From Gyrodactylus bullatarudis (taxonomy: Eukaryota; Platyhelminthes; Monogenea; Gyrodactylidea; Gyrodactylidae), in contig SSNU01000155.1 in NCBI GenBank assembly GCA_012064415.1, positions 186,001 to 250,000 on the forward strand: a stretch of DNA of 64,000 nt, given 5' to 3'. The position numbers were made by a program, and so were the translations under genes. Below, one piece after another: positions 9,852 to 20,057 of this stretch. A model generated the notes under the pieces. That model saw only the letters and a list, made by a program, of their open reading frames with translations. It was not told the origin of the DNA and ran no database searches. Each line of letters begins with the position of its first letter. Within the stretch, counting starts at the first letter, position 1.

Positions 9852-12800
9852 CTATAGGCCTTCTATCCTCCTAATCGATCCGTAGTCCAAAGATCGACTT
9901 CTTTTGGTTACACATTCTCGTGATATTGGTATGGTTATGCCACCATGGCAACAACATTCATGGTGATCACAATGATGGCATACCTGGATCCTTTGTGTCT
10001 CAAAGTGTCTAGAAGGTGCACTAGTAGTTTCATCATAATTCTCACAATACTCATTTCCCGAACAGCACAGACAATCATCAAAATGTAAGTGGATGCACAA
10101 GTTATGGGCTGAATGACCTCGTCTCCTTGGAAATGATGATTTACTAGCATAATTTTGTTCGTGATGTTGAGTCTTTCTATCGTACCGGAAATTCTTGTAG
10201 AATACACTAGAATAACCATCTGGACTTTGAATTTGTTCTTGGTCTGCCTGTGAATTGGCAACAGGAGCAAAGGTGATATTTCTTTGTGCTGTGTTTTGCT
10301 TGGTCTCAAGCAACTCCTTAATCGGACTTTGTGAAGAGTCAACTACTATGTTTCTTGGGTGTATATTAGAATGTTCTGGACTCTCCTGATTTGGCCAGCT
10401 ATAGCTACTTTCTCCTTTGATATCACCCACGGAGGACCAGTATGGTTCGCCAACCTGAAGCTTTTTACCATAACTTTCAGTCTTTTGCGGGAAATTGAGA
10501 TCTTTTTGTATGTCATTACTGGAATCGATCATCTCTTTGGCCTCATGGTCTTGAACCGGTGATGAGAATGAACTTCCCTCGATTGTCAAGTTTCTCTGAA
10601 CATAATTTCCACTAATATTGCGTATTTCATGACTTTTGCCATCATATGAGTATTCACTATAGCCCATTTGACTTGTCTGTCCAATCTGGACGCTGGCATC
10701 CTTCAGAGGATATGAATTCAACTTGGAGTATCCAACCTGAACTCTATGACTCTTGAGAGATGGTCTTCTAACCATTGGGGCATTTACCAAACTATCTCTA
10801 AAGAAGGGCAATTCCTCATTCTCATTTTCAAAGTTTGATTGATTATCCAGAACAGATCTTATTGTTCCTTTCTTGAAGGTGTTATCATTTAGGTCTGGTG
10901 TTGTTGGATATATTGAATCGTCTATTGAACTAACATGGTTTCCAGAACTGATGACTGGCTTATTATTGGTTGTGTATTTCCTTGGTTGGTCATCAACAGG
11001 AACAACACTCAGTCGATCACGAGAAATACTCTTAATTGTACTATCCATTGTCCTAGGATCCATAACACGTGTATCGTTTAAGGGAGGATCTGTTGATTTC
11101 GAACGTCCAGGACGTATCCTCGATTTAACAACAGTATCCGTAATACTGTCAAGAGATCTTTCTCTACCATTTAACAGTTCATCCTTTATATCATTCTCAG
11201 TTCTGCTGGCTGGGGGAAAGTTTGGCCGACCCCTACGTGTATCAGGTGTTTTGTTGTATATTGGATTTCTCCCATTTGGCTTCAAGGTTTCTGTGATCAT
11301 CTCAACATCATCTGGATTCACATAATTGACCTCATCCCTATGACGCGGCAGAGTATCCAGATGATAATCTTCAAATTCTGATTCTGGCGTAAATTCAACC
11401 CCACTTTCGTCTTGTTGACTTTTCTTACGAAATCTTTTGCCTCGCTTATTCTTCAGAGTACTTTTCTTACCCTTATTATCACGAGGTATTGAGCTCAATG
11501 TTTGATCATAAATATTTTCAGCTGTTCTATTGTTTGTGAAGTATCTCGGAATGGTTCCATCTGCAAATAAAAAAGAATATTCTTTTGATATACAAAACTG
11601 CAATGGAAAATCGCAACATTTTTCAATGAATTTTTTTTTGTTAATTAAAAAAATTAAATTTTTCGAATAACCTACAAGACTCAAAATTATGAGAGGTTTC
11701 TAATCAAGTTAGCGTAATTTTCAAATTTTAGGAAGAAGTTGGATAAATTGAAATCGTTTTGCTCACATTTTTCAGGGTTATAAACAGGAAGATCATTTGA
11801 AATTGTGTTCGTGTCGTTTGGTTGATAAAATGTGTCAGTATCAATGCCTATGAAGAGGGAAATAAAAGTTTGCACAACTTAATACATAAAAAAGTTACTT
11901 TTGAGTAGGGTATCGTTATCGATATTCTCATTCCTCTGACAGCCACAATACTTGCAGGGACAGGCATCAGTGAATCGATTATCTTCAATAGAAGATGTCA
12001 TGTCTATTCCATATGCATTCGAGTCGATTAGATGACTCATAGAACCCTGACGTTCGCGAAGACTTGTCTCCCGGCTTTTTTTCGATAAAGTATTGTAAAG
12101 AATGTTTCTTTCAATCGGCTTCTGTAGGTTCGATATGCAGGTGAGGCTCTCATGTTGCCTGTCATTTGCATTGATTGAATTGAAGAACTTGGCTATTTCC
12201 TCTTTCAAGTTAGCTGAATAGGTCATCTCGTTCCTAGGAAGTTGGCTGAGTTGATTTTCAAACTCCTGATAGTCATTGAGGATTATCTAATAATTAGAAT
12301 TGAAATTAGAGAATAGAGATTTTAATCTTGAAACTTGGACTGACTCTCATATTATCCAATTCATTCGAAAAATCAACAGAATCTTTCAGAGGTGTGATTC
12401 CTGTGGTTTTATCGCGTTCCTCTAATTCAAAGTCGACATTAGGATGAGAACTTTTGATTTCTCTGTAGTTATTCACTAGGCTATCTCTCATACTTCCCAT
12501 GACCAATGACTTTTCTAGTCCATCCCGAATCTTGGTATTGGAAATTCCAAAGCAGTCAACCAACAAGTTCTCCAGTTTCTTCCTTAATCTACATATTTTT
12601 AATTTATTATATAATTAGAGTTGATAAAATCAAAATTAATCAACATTTGAGAAACTAACACTAGTACCGATAGTTTGTTGTTGAGCTTATCATCACAAAT
12701 GCAAGGCTTCTCCTTGTTTCTTTTCAGGATGTATTCAACATCTTGATCCGTTGGAGATTCATCTTCGTCCATCAGCCAGAGACATGTAGCTGGAAGTCTA

Positions 12801-14440
12801 ATGGCTCTATTACGTCCACTCTTTGTTTCCACTTTAACATGCCATTCATTCTTGAGGATGTTATTAGGACAATTGACACAGGTGACGTCTAGAATGTCTC
12901 CTCTTTCAATCCAGGTACCATCTTCGAGACAAAGAGTCGTCAACAGATAAGCAGGATACGTTTTTGTTCCTTGCATCTGACGTCTCTTATGCAGGGGTGT
13001 CACTTGGTCTGCCTCTACTGAAAGTTGTTTCAATTCTTGAATCAAGTTGGTCAGTTCCTTCTATGTATGATGAAATGAAATGAAGGTGAATAATTAGTTA
13101 TCTCCTTTGCATATTTTTTTGAAATACCTGAATGTTTTCCCCTCGTTCACTTGATTTCAATATTGAATAATCGTTCTTGGCGAGAGTTGCTCGAAAATTC
13201 TCTATCCTTGAGTTACAATTCGCGATGGAATGGTGGAACTGAAAATAAATTTAATAAAAATAAATCAATCCTCCTTAGACTATCGTATCTCTGAAATAAA
13301 TCGAATCGGGCTCAATATTACAGTACAAGAGGTGAATTAGAAAAAATTAATAAAACTTTGATTAGAAATTCTCTAAGGTAAACTTGGTTGGTATGAAGTT
13401 GGAAATCTAGGATTTTTACTAAAATCTCATCAAGAATATTAAAGATTTATGAGAATTCCTGATCCTGAAAACCTTCTTTTGACCAACTTTCACTTTTAAA
13501 TTAAAATTAAATTTCAGTTCCAAATTCCTTAAAAAGCTCCAAATGGAAATTTGAAAAATGACCATATCTTTTTCTTGAAAACTATCGTTTTCTCCAAATG
13601 CAAAAAAATATTCGAATTCTTGAGGAGAAAAATTGAGATTAAAACGAGAGTTTTCAGATTAAAATACCTTATGATATTGATAGCTATGATGAATATGCCA
13701 TTGAATTGCTTTTGATAGTTCTGTCAAATAACCCCAGCATTTTTCGAGATTCTTTTGAGTTTCAGCATCACTATAGACCCCATCAATCAAGGTAACATCT
13801 TGACAATAATTGCTCAAAGTGATTGCTGTGTGAATAACATCATCCATAAGCTCCTAACATTGAAGAATGTTTAAAAATAATTTAATATCCCCCAATCATG
13901 TTTCTACAACCATCACTTACAGTAAACTTTGGCTCCATCTTACTAACTGCATGTAAATGATCCAACGTTCCAATGTCATCTTGAATTTGTTTCTTAATTT
14001 GTAATTAATGTTAGTGTTATTATAATCTGTAATTTTTAGAATTTAATTTTCAAAATCTCATGTGTGCACTCCTCGTAACATGGAGGATGATGTTATGAAT
14101 TGGAAAAATGATTCAAACCCTGTTGAGATTTGTTTTCTTTTTGTTTTTTTAATCAAAAAGTTTATGTTAAAGGGAACTGGACAAGGTCATGATTAAAATA
14201 AGCTCATAGAAACTGAATATATTTTCACTAACCAAGAACGTGGGATCACTGCCCAAACGTTGGTCTTTTGGATACAGCTACAGTGAATGAAAATTCATTC
14301 TTCATTATTCAGAAGAAGAAGAAATTAAATTTTTGGTGTACAAGACTTACAAATACTCCCTCAGCACTTGACTCGGCCTTTTCAATCTTCCTTGAGAGAT
14401 AATCCGGTCTTGAGCCAATCTTTGTAATCTCGTTACTCAT
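9852..14440 (-). CDS. Spectrin-repeat-like / SH3 protein with Cys-His-rich tail
   Basis: Ten exons join in phase: 14440-14351, 14277-14233, 13992-13921, 13853-13668, 13238-13128, 13060-12660, 12588-12345, 12286-11899, 11847-11767 and 11560-9852, giving 1108 aa. Residues about 1-170 are helical and spectrin-repeat-like, e.g. KCWGYLTELSKAIQWHIHHS. Residues about 200-267 look like the SH3 module found inside plakin spectrin repeats, with TLCLEDGTWIERGDILDVTC and a closing RAIRLPATCLWLMDED. The remaining 800 residues are Ser/Asn/Asp-rich and probably disordered, with CPCKYCGCQ and a final cluster including CLCCSGNEYC and CHHCDHHECCCHGG. I cannot name an orthologue; a cytoskeletal scaffold of plakin affinity is the best guess. 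The intron at 13239-13667 holds a dispersed repeat. Confidence 0.6.
13457..13636 (+). repeat. Dispersed repeat, copy 1 (intronic)
   Basis: This intronic stretch shares a run of words, in the same order, with 29620-29855: gatcctgaaaa, cttttga, caactttca, tttcag, aaatgg, aatttgaaaa, ccatatttt/ccatatctt and attcgaattcttga. The two are clearly related but diverged, with indels. They are therefore members of an unnamed interspersed family, probably a short non-autonomous element. Confidence 0.6.
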
Positions 14441-15916
14441 GTCTTATTCTGACTGGGCTAGTACCTGTGTCGGTTGAATTGAGAAATATATTTCAGAAAG
14501 GAAGTCTTTCACCCGACAATAGAGATCAAAGTATGTAAACTGAATAGTTTATAAAAAGCTTGAAGCAATGTTATGCAAAAGATTAACCAGAGAAATTACT
14601 TTTATTATTCTTCTCTCTTCGTATTGAGAGAATACTTTTACGAGAGGGAGAGGGTGAGAGTCTGTCCTCTCTACACAAATACAAGGAGTACAATTCTAAT
14701 GTTACTACTAACTACAGTAGTAGTTAGCCTAAAAGTTTTTGTGTTTATGTGTTCAAAAGAGTGTGTGTGATACATTGCACTGCTCATCATCTTCAACTCA
14801 AATTCAGTTTACTAATTAATGTGAAATGAAATGAAAGATGAGTGAAAACATGAAACTGAGGGTTGAGATGGATAGGTTGGTTTGGATATTTGTCTAAAGA
14901 AGATATTTATAGAAGTTCTCTACGTAGAAGAAAGGACAAGGAAGGAATGTATTCAGCTCAAGAATATCATCATTAGTATTAGTATTATTGCAGATGCGCG
15001 AGAGAAAAGGATTTGGTATTTGAGAAAACCTTCACTCGACACTCTGTGTTGAAAGATAATACAGAACAGAGTAAATGATTTGTGAGTTGCCTACTGTAGC
15101 AAAGAATACAATTTGTGCAATGCAAAAGGAGAGCAGCATTCTTTTTCTCTCTCTGATGTAAAGAGAGAAAAGTTTTGGTTCAAAGTCAATACAGAATACG
15201 GATTACGATGAGGAGGATGATGATGATGATAAATAAGAAGAAATATCTGAGCAAGTGAATGTGTGTGCATGAGAAAGTAGTAGTACGGGTTAGAGAATAA
15301 TTTCTCTTCTCTTCTTTTAAAAGTTCCAGTCTCTGTTTTCTCTCCAACTCCTTTCTTTCTAAACAAATTTGCAGGTGTTATATTCTCTCTCTTTCTCGTT
15401 GTGCTTTCTACTCCAGTACTCCAGTACTGCATTCTCTACCGTTTATTTTTACTGAATATTTTTAGTCTTCATCCTAAGAAATTCAGAGTAAATTTATTTT
15501 AGGTGAGCACAAGGCTAACATTTTTCCATGCTGTAATACAATATACTGTATTCAACTGTATACTGTGTGTGTAGTAGTACCCTAAACTGTTTTATCGGAA
15601 AATAAGGAGTATGAAAATAAATTTTAATTCCATCTTCATTGAAATTATGATTTTCTTGATAATTTTACACACAAAAACGTCTTTTATGTCAGTAATTGAA
15701 TTTGTTGTGAATTCAGATATTATCAGGATAGTTATTAAAAGATATTTTGAGGTTTTTTTAGAGAAAAAATTGATCAAGATTCAACAAAAGAATTAGATTT
15801 TAAATGAGTTATTCTTTTCATTTGATCTACAACTCAAATATACATATATTCATACAGTTGTGTTCGGTACAGTTTAATAGGTAACAATTTTCATGCTTTT
15901 TCGATCAAGGCAAAAA
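14441..15916. other. Long intergenic region upstream of spectrin/SH3 gene
   Basis: About 1.5 kb without a supported gene. It contains purine-rich tracts (gagagg, agagag around 14640-14660 and 15130-15170), a GAT/GAG microsatellite-like run near 15207-15230, and CT-rich tracts at 15300-15400. The open frames here are low-complexity and have no family resemblance. As the head region of a large multi-exon gene on the minus strand, it is the likely place for promoter and 5' UTR exons. Confidence 0.5.
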
Positions 15917-16954
15917 TCATCTGAAATGAGCAAACTCTTTTTCAAAAACATCTTTTTCAGCAACTTTAATTTTCTCTTCTTTTATTTCTTCAAAGTTACT
16001 CGTATCATCAATACTGGTCAAATGGGGCTTGTAAGGTGATACAATCCTCTTTTCATACAAGTCAACCCAATTCAATTCCCTAAAGAAGCTATGATCTTTT
16101 ATATCGAGGGCTCCTCTCTTCAAGTTACCCAAGCGTCTTGTTAAATCTACCACAATTAGAGATTTGCATAGTTCCTTTAAATCGTTAGATAGCATTGCAT
16201 TCATTTTAAACTTGCCGCTAATGATTTTCTCGAAAATTTTCAGTTGATCTCGATGAGTGAATGGGGGATATCCGCAGGTTAACTCATACAGTAATACACC
16301 TAGAGCCCAATAATCTACAGCCTTGTGATAGCCCTTGTGCATAATTATTTCAGGCGCCATATAGTCAGGTGTACCACAAAAAGTGCTTGCTCTCTTATCT
16401 CTGGGGACAATTTTGCCGAATCCCATGTCAATTACTTTTAGGTAGCCATCAGAAGTTATCATAAGATTTTCCGGCTTCAAATCTCTATAGAGAACATTTA
16501 GATAGTGCAAATATTCCAATGCCATCAGAACTTGAGCCCCGTAGAATCTGACCATCTGTTCAGTGAAACGTTTCATTGTCTTCAAGAGGGAGAACAAATC
16601 TCCCCCGATAAGAAATTCCATAACAAAATAAAGATAGGAATTATCCATGTAAAAGTCTGGCATACTAACAATAAACGGGTTATCGAGGGACATTAAAAGT
16701 TTCTTCTCCATATAGGCATTCGGCACAAGCTTCGATCTAATAAGCTGATCTTTCTTAAGAAGTTTAGCTGCAAATAATTGATCATTCTGCTTTACAAGTA
16801 AGACAATTCCAAAAGCTCCCTTGCCCAAGGTTTTTATTTTTTCATAAGATGAGAAAGATGTTTCATTGGTTCTTTCTTTGTCTTGAAACTTTTTCTCAAA
16901 CTCTATCGCCTGTTGACGATATAATTCTTCGAACCAATCTTGAAATTCAGCCAT
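15917..16954 (-). CDS. PKA catalytic-subunit-like kinase, intronless
   Basis: AGC-family Ser/Thr kinase closest to the cAMP-dependent protein kinase catalytic subunit; 345 aa in one exon. Visible parts are the glycine loop GKGAFG at 44-49, the ATP lysine in FAAKLLKK, the helix-C glutamate in AYMEKK and the catalytic YRDLKPEN. The activation loop STFCGTPDYMAPE keeps the PDK1-site Thr. The C-terminal tail has DTSNFEE and ends EFAHFR (FxxF). The magnesium-binding DFG motif reads DMG (near residue 176). There is no N-terminal myristoylation glycine. A GTG-initiated extension to 16969 is ignored; the ATG at 16952-16954 is used. The lack of introns in an intron-rich region suggests a retrogene copy. 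Confidence 0.87.
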   Translation of the reverse strand: MAEFQDWFEELYRQQAIEFEKKFQDKERTNETSFSSYEKIKTLGKGAFGIVLLVKQNDQLFAAKLLKKDQLIRSKLVPNAYMEKKLLMSLDNPFIVSMPDFYMDNSYLYFVMEFLIGGDLFSLLKTMKRFTEQMVRFYGAQVLMALEYLHYLNVLYRDLKPENLMITSDGYLKVIDMGFGKIVPRDKRASTFCGTPDYMAPEIIMHKGYHKAVDYWALGVLLYELTCGYPPFTHRDQLKIFEKIISGKFKMNAMLSNDLKELCKSLIVVDLTRRLGNLKRGALDIKDHSFFRELNWVDLYEKRIVSPYKPHLTSIDDTSNFEEIKEEKIKVAEKDVFEKEFAHFR

Positions 16955-17981
16955 TAACCCTGTTTTCACAATAAAGTAAATTCATTTATTCATTCACTTT
17001 ACAAATTACAATATTTATTAATGAAATTTTGTCTCCATCTTTATATTTAACCCTTGGATTTATTGGATCTGGAGATAAATCATGCAATTCTTCGTATATC
17101 ATTTCTTGAATAAAAAGCTAGCTCGATAAATTTGATGGAATCTCAGTTTTGAAAAATTAATCTATTTACTTACATCTATCTAATGGCATTTATGAAACTG
17201 AAGAATAATCTCATGAATTAGCCTCATCTGAATTGAAATTTTAAATTTGAAACTCTTTGTTCAATTGAGTACAACGACGTTATACTACCTGACTAATGGT
17301 AGCAGTCAGTGGCTAAAGCTAGTTGACTTTGTCAACTTGCCATGAAGATGAAAATTTATTATTTTTAAAAAATCACCTTTTTTCCACGGATAAAATTATT
17401 ATTTTAATTATCATATTCATTAATTATTATTTTAATTCCATAATTGGATTAGCCCATAAGTTGCTGGAATCAAAAAATTTCCAAAAAAATTCAATCTGGC
17501 CGAAATCAGGACACTTTGAATTTTGAAAATGTCCTAATATCACAAGATTTTGACACAATAGTCAGACTACTTTGAAGTACAAATATGAAATTAAAAATGA
17601 ATAGATAAAATTAACCTGAATTTAATTCAGTGAATTAATTCATAAATTGATTTCATTTTGAATTAGTTACCTGTTTTTGTCATTGAAAAATAAATAATTT
17701 ACAGTTTTCCCTGCATCTACTAATTATTGAATCAACTTCTTTATACTTCGTTGAACGAAACTCGTTCTGAGAATCCAGTCAGTAATTTTTTCTTAAAGAT
17801 AATTTTCATCCATCTCTACTAGAGATTCTCAGAGAATCATTCTCTAGTCTGTATTTCAAATTCAATTAGTTCAATAATTCACCTATTATAAGTGTATATT
17901 AATTAAGGTTTCCCAGGTTAAAAATTTTCTTCTTTTGGTTGTGGGGGCGGCAATATATTAAATTAAACCTTTCGCCTAAAG
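16955..17981. other. Divergent intergenic region, no gene seen
   Basis: One kilobase between the PKA-like gene (-) and PIN1 (+). It is AT-rich and contains no exon resembling a WW domain, which I looked for because PIN1 normally has one: no tryptophan-spaced coding pattern exists upstream of 17982. It presumably holds the promoters of both genes. Confidence 0.5.
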
Positions 17982-18311
17982 ATGTCAGTATCATGCAAGC
18001 ACATTCTAGTAAAGCACAACCAATCAAGAAACCCAATAAGATTCTCTGGTGAGAAAATCACAAGAACAAAAGATGAGGCTATCTCATTGCTTAAGGGCCA
18101 CATAAAATCTCTTGAAAAAGAGTCATTTGAAGAATTAGCAAAGAAATTTAGTGATTGTTCATCAGGAAAACGAAACGGAGACCTTGGTGAATTCACAAGA
18201 GGACAAATGCAAAAGAAATTTGAAGATGTTGCCTTCTCTCTTGGAGTTGGAGAAATCAGTGATATTGTAGACACTGATTCCGGTGTGCACATTATCTATC
18301 GGTATGCTTGA
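17982..18311 (+). CDS. PIN1: PIN1-type parvulin, PPIase domain only
   Basis: Peptidyl-prolyl isomerase of the Pin1 class, which isomerises phospho-Ser/Thr-Pro bonds. The 109-aa single exon covers just the catalytic domain. CKHILVKHNQSRNP carries the phosphate-binding Lys and first Arg; the second basic position is Asn. EKITRTKDEA and FSDCSSGKRNGDLGEFTRGQ (active-site Cys) follow, and the end is DTDSGVHIIYRYA. The WW domain found in most animal Pin1 proteins is absent, and an in-frame TAA lies just upstream of the ATG. It therefore resembles the single-domain plant form in layout. OSGEPL1 begins 245 bp downstream on the same strand. Confidence 0.9.
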   Translation: MSVSCKHILVKHNQSRNPIRFSGEKITRTKDEAISLLKGHIKSLEKESFEELAKKFSDCSSGKRNGDLGEFTRGQMQKKFEDVAFSLGVGEISDIVDTDSGVHIIYRYA

Positions 18312-18556
18312 CTAATCGGCTTCTTTTTTAATTATTTTGAATATACAGTTTAAATACCAGATTCTCAACCCCTTTTCGATACAGAAAATAATAGTTAGAC
18401 AACTTAGTACAGTAAAGATCGATAAATTTCTAATTTTTATCTAATCTATCTCTAATTCTAGAGTCTGGATTTAGGCTAACTTCAAAAATTTTGAAAAAAT
18501 GAAAATATCCAAACAAGCTATCAATTAAACTAATTATTTAGTGTTCTAGTGACCAA

Positions 18557-19965
18557 ATGTTTCGAAATATTTGCAATAACTTTGCAAAATTGATTAGAAA
18601 AAAATCGACTCATGTTGTTATTGGTATTGAAACAAGCTGTGACGATACTGCCATTGGTGTTGTTGCAAGTTCGCGGTCAATATTATCTGATTTAATCAAA
18701 AATCAAACTTCTTTAACTCTCAAGTATTAGAAATAACTAATTTATTATGTTTGGTGGTGTCATTCCAATAGTATCGAAAAGTATTCACGAACAAAACCTA
18801 CCAATTTTACTTGATGAATCATTAGCTGAATCAAATTTAGAGATTAGAGATATATCTGCCATTGGAATTACATATGGCCCCGGTTTAGCTCCTTGCCTTA
18901 ATTCTGGAGTTAAATTTGCTCGAGAATTATCAATTAGAAACAAGTACATTTACTCATGTATTTTATGATTCAGTTTACCTCTAATACCTGTCCATCATAT
19001 GGAAGCTCATGCTCTCATGCCCTTACTTACAGATAAAAAGTAAAGATTTTTCATGACTAATTTTTTTGTCAAGTATTTCATTCCCCTTTCTATCAGTGCT
19101 CATGTCCGGAGGACACGCTCTCATAGGTGTTTTCAAGAATATCAATGAATTTTATCTGTTAGGAAGCACTATCGATATTGCTCCTGGCGAAGTTTTCGAT
19201 AAAATTGGCAGGATAATGGGATTGAGGACAATTTTAGATGATCGATATGCCAAGTCAAGTTATGGACATACAATGCAAGAAATTGCATTGAATTATTCCT
19301 CAAAACTAATGAGAGATTTCCCGATTCCTGGGAAAGAAAAGCGAACATGTGATATGTCATTCAGTGGTATTCTTCCTGCATTTTCCAAAGTTCTCTCTCA
19401 AGGTTCTCAAGGTAAATTGAACAAATTGAAAATAATTTCTAGGTTTCTCTTTGGAAGAGAAGGCAAACTTATGTTTATCTCTCCAATATATTATTTGTAA
19501 GATAATATCGACCCGTGTGAATAGATGTCTGTTATTCTGCAAAAATTATTCCCATCACCTCTTCCCTGAGGAGCAAGAGTTCAAAATTAGGCATATTGTT
19601 TTGTCTGGTGGAGTGGCTGCAAATAAATTCCTTCAAACATCATTGAACTCTTTGGCTAGAGATTTTAGTCAGGACTATAATTATCCAATTACCCTATCCT
19701 ATCCTCCAACTAAATATTGCACTGACAATGGTGTCATGATTGCATGGAATGCCCTCTTGAAAATGGAAGAAAAACGCCAGGATGCTTTCCTTGATCCTAA
19801 TGCTCTCGACTTTTATCCCAAGTATGTTTTATTTCCTTGATAGAAAATTACAGATTACCCCTCGGCATCGATTCAAGGCATTTAATTGAAAAGTGTAACA
19901 TTAAATCGAAAGTCAACTTGGCTTCCTTATTCCAGGAAATAATTGCAAAAAAAAAATTTCATTAG
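18557..19965 (+). CDS. OSGEPL1: OSGEPL1/Qri7 mitochondrial tRNA t6A enzyme
   Basis: Mitochondrial TsaD/Kae1-family protein that transfers threonylcarbamoyl to A37 of ANN-decoding tRNAs. Six exons (18557-18723, 18749-18943, 18974-19039, 19074-19411, 19443-19821 and 19854-19965) give 418 aa (human 414). Family blocks are VIGIETSCDDTAIGVV at the start, the metal-binding HHMEAH, VLMSGGHALIG, STIDIAPGEVFDKIGR, VLSGGVAANKFLQ and CTDNGVMIAWN. Introns 2-5 are 30-34 nt and canonical. Intron 1 (18724-18748) is 25 nt and would have to be GT...AT to keep the conserved frame, which is abnormal; no AG gives an open frame there. The gene is otherwise intact. The ionotropic receptor begins 92 bp after the stop. 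Confidence 0.9.
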
Positions 19966-20057
19966 CTCATTAATATACAATGTTAAGTGCATCAACTGAA
20001 TTTCTTTTCTCTTCTCATCTATAAAAGTAACAGGTGCTCAAGCAAATGTAGTGTGAA

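Noticed and set aside
10873..11325. 150-codon plus-strand ORF
   Set aside because: It is the antisense shadow of the Ser/Asn-rich exon of the spectrin/SH3 gene.
15091..15432. 113-codon minus-strand ORF
   Set aside because: Low-complexity frame created by purine/pyrimidine-rich tracts; no splice partners and no family resemblance.
16955..16969. Longer PKA-like ORF from 16969
   Set aside because: The upstream codon is GTG; the first ATG at 16952-16954 is the sensible start.
17963..18292. 109-codon minus-strand ORF
   Set aside because: Exact antisense shadow of PIN1.
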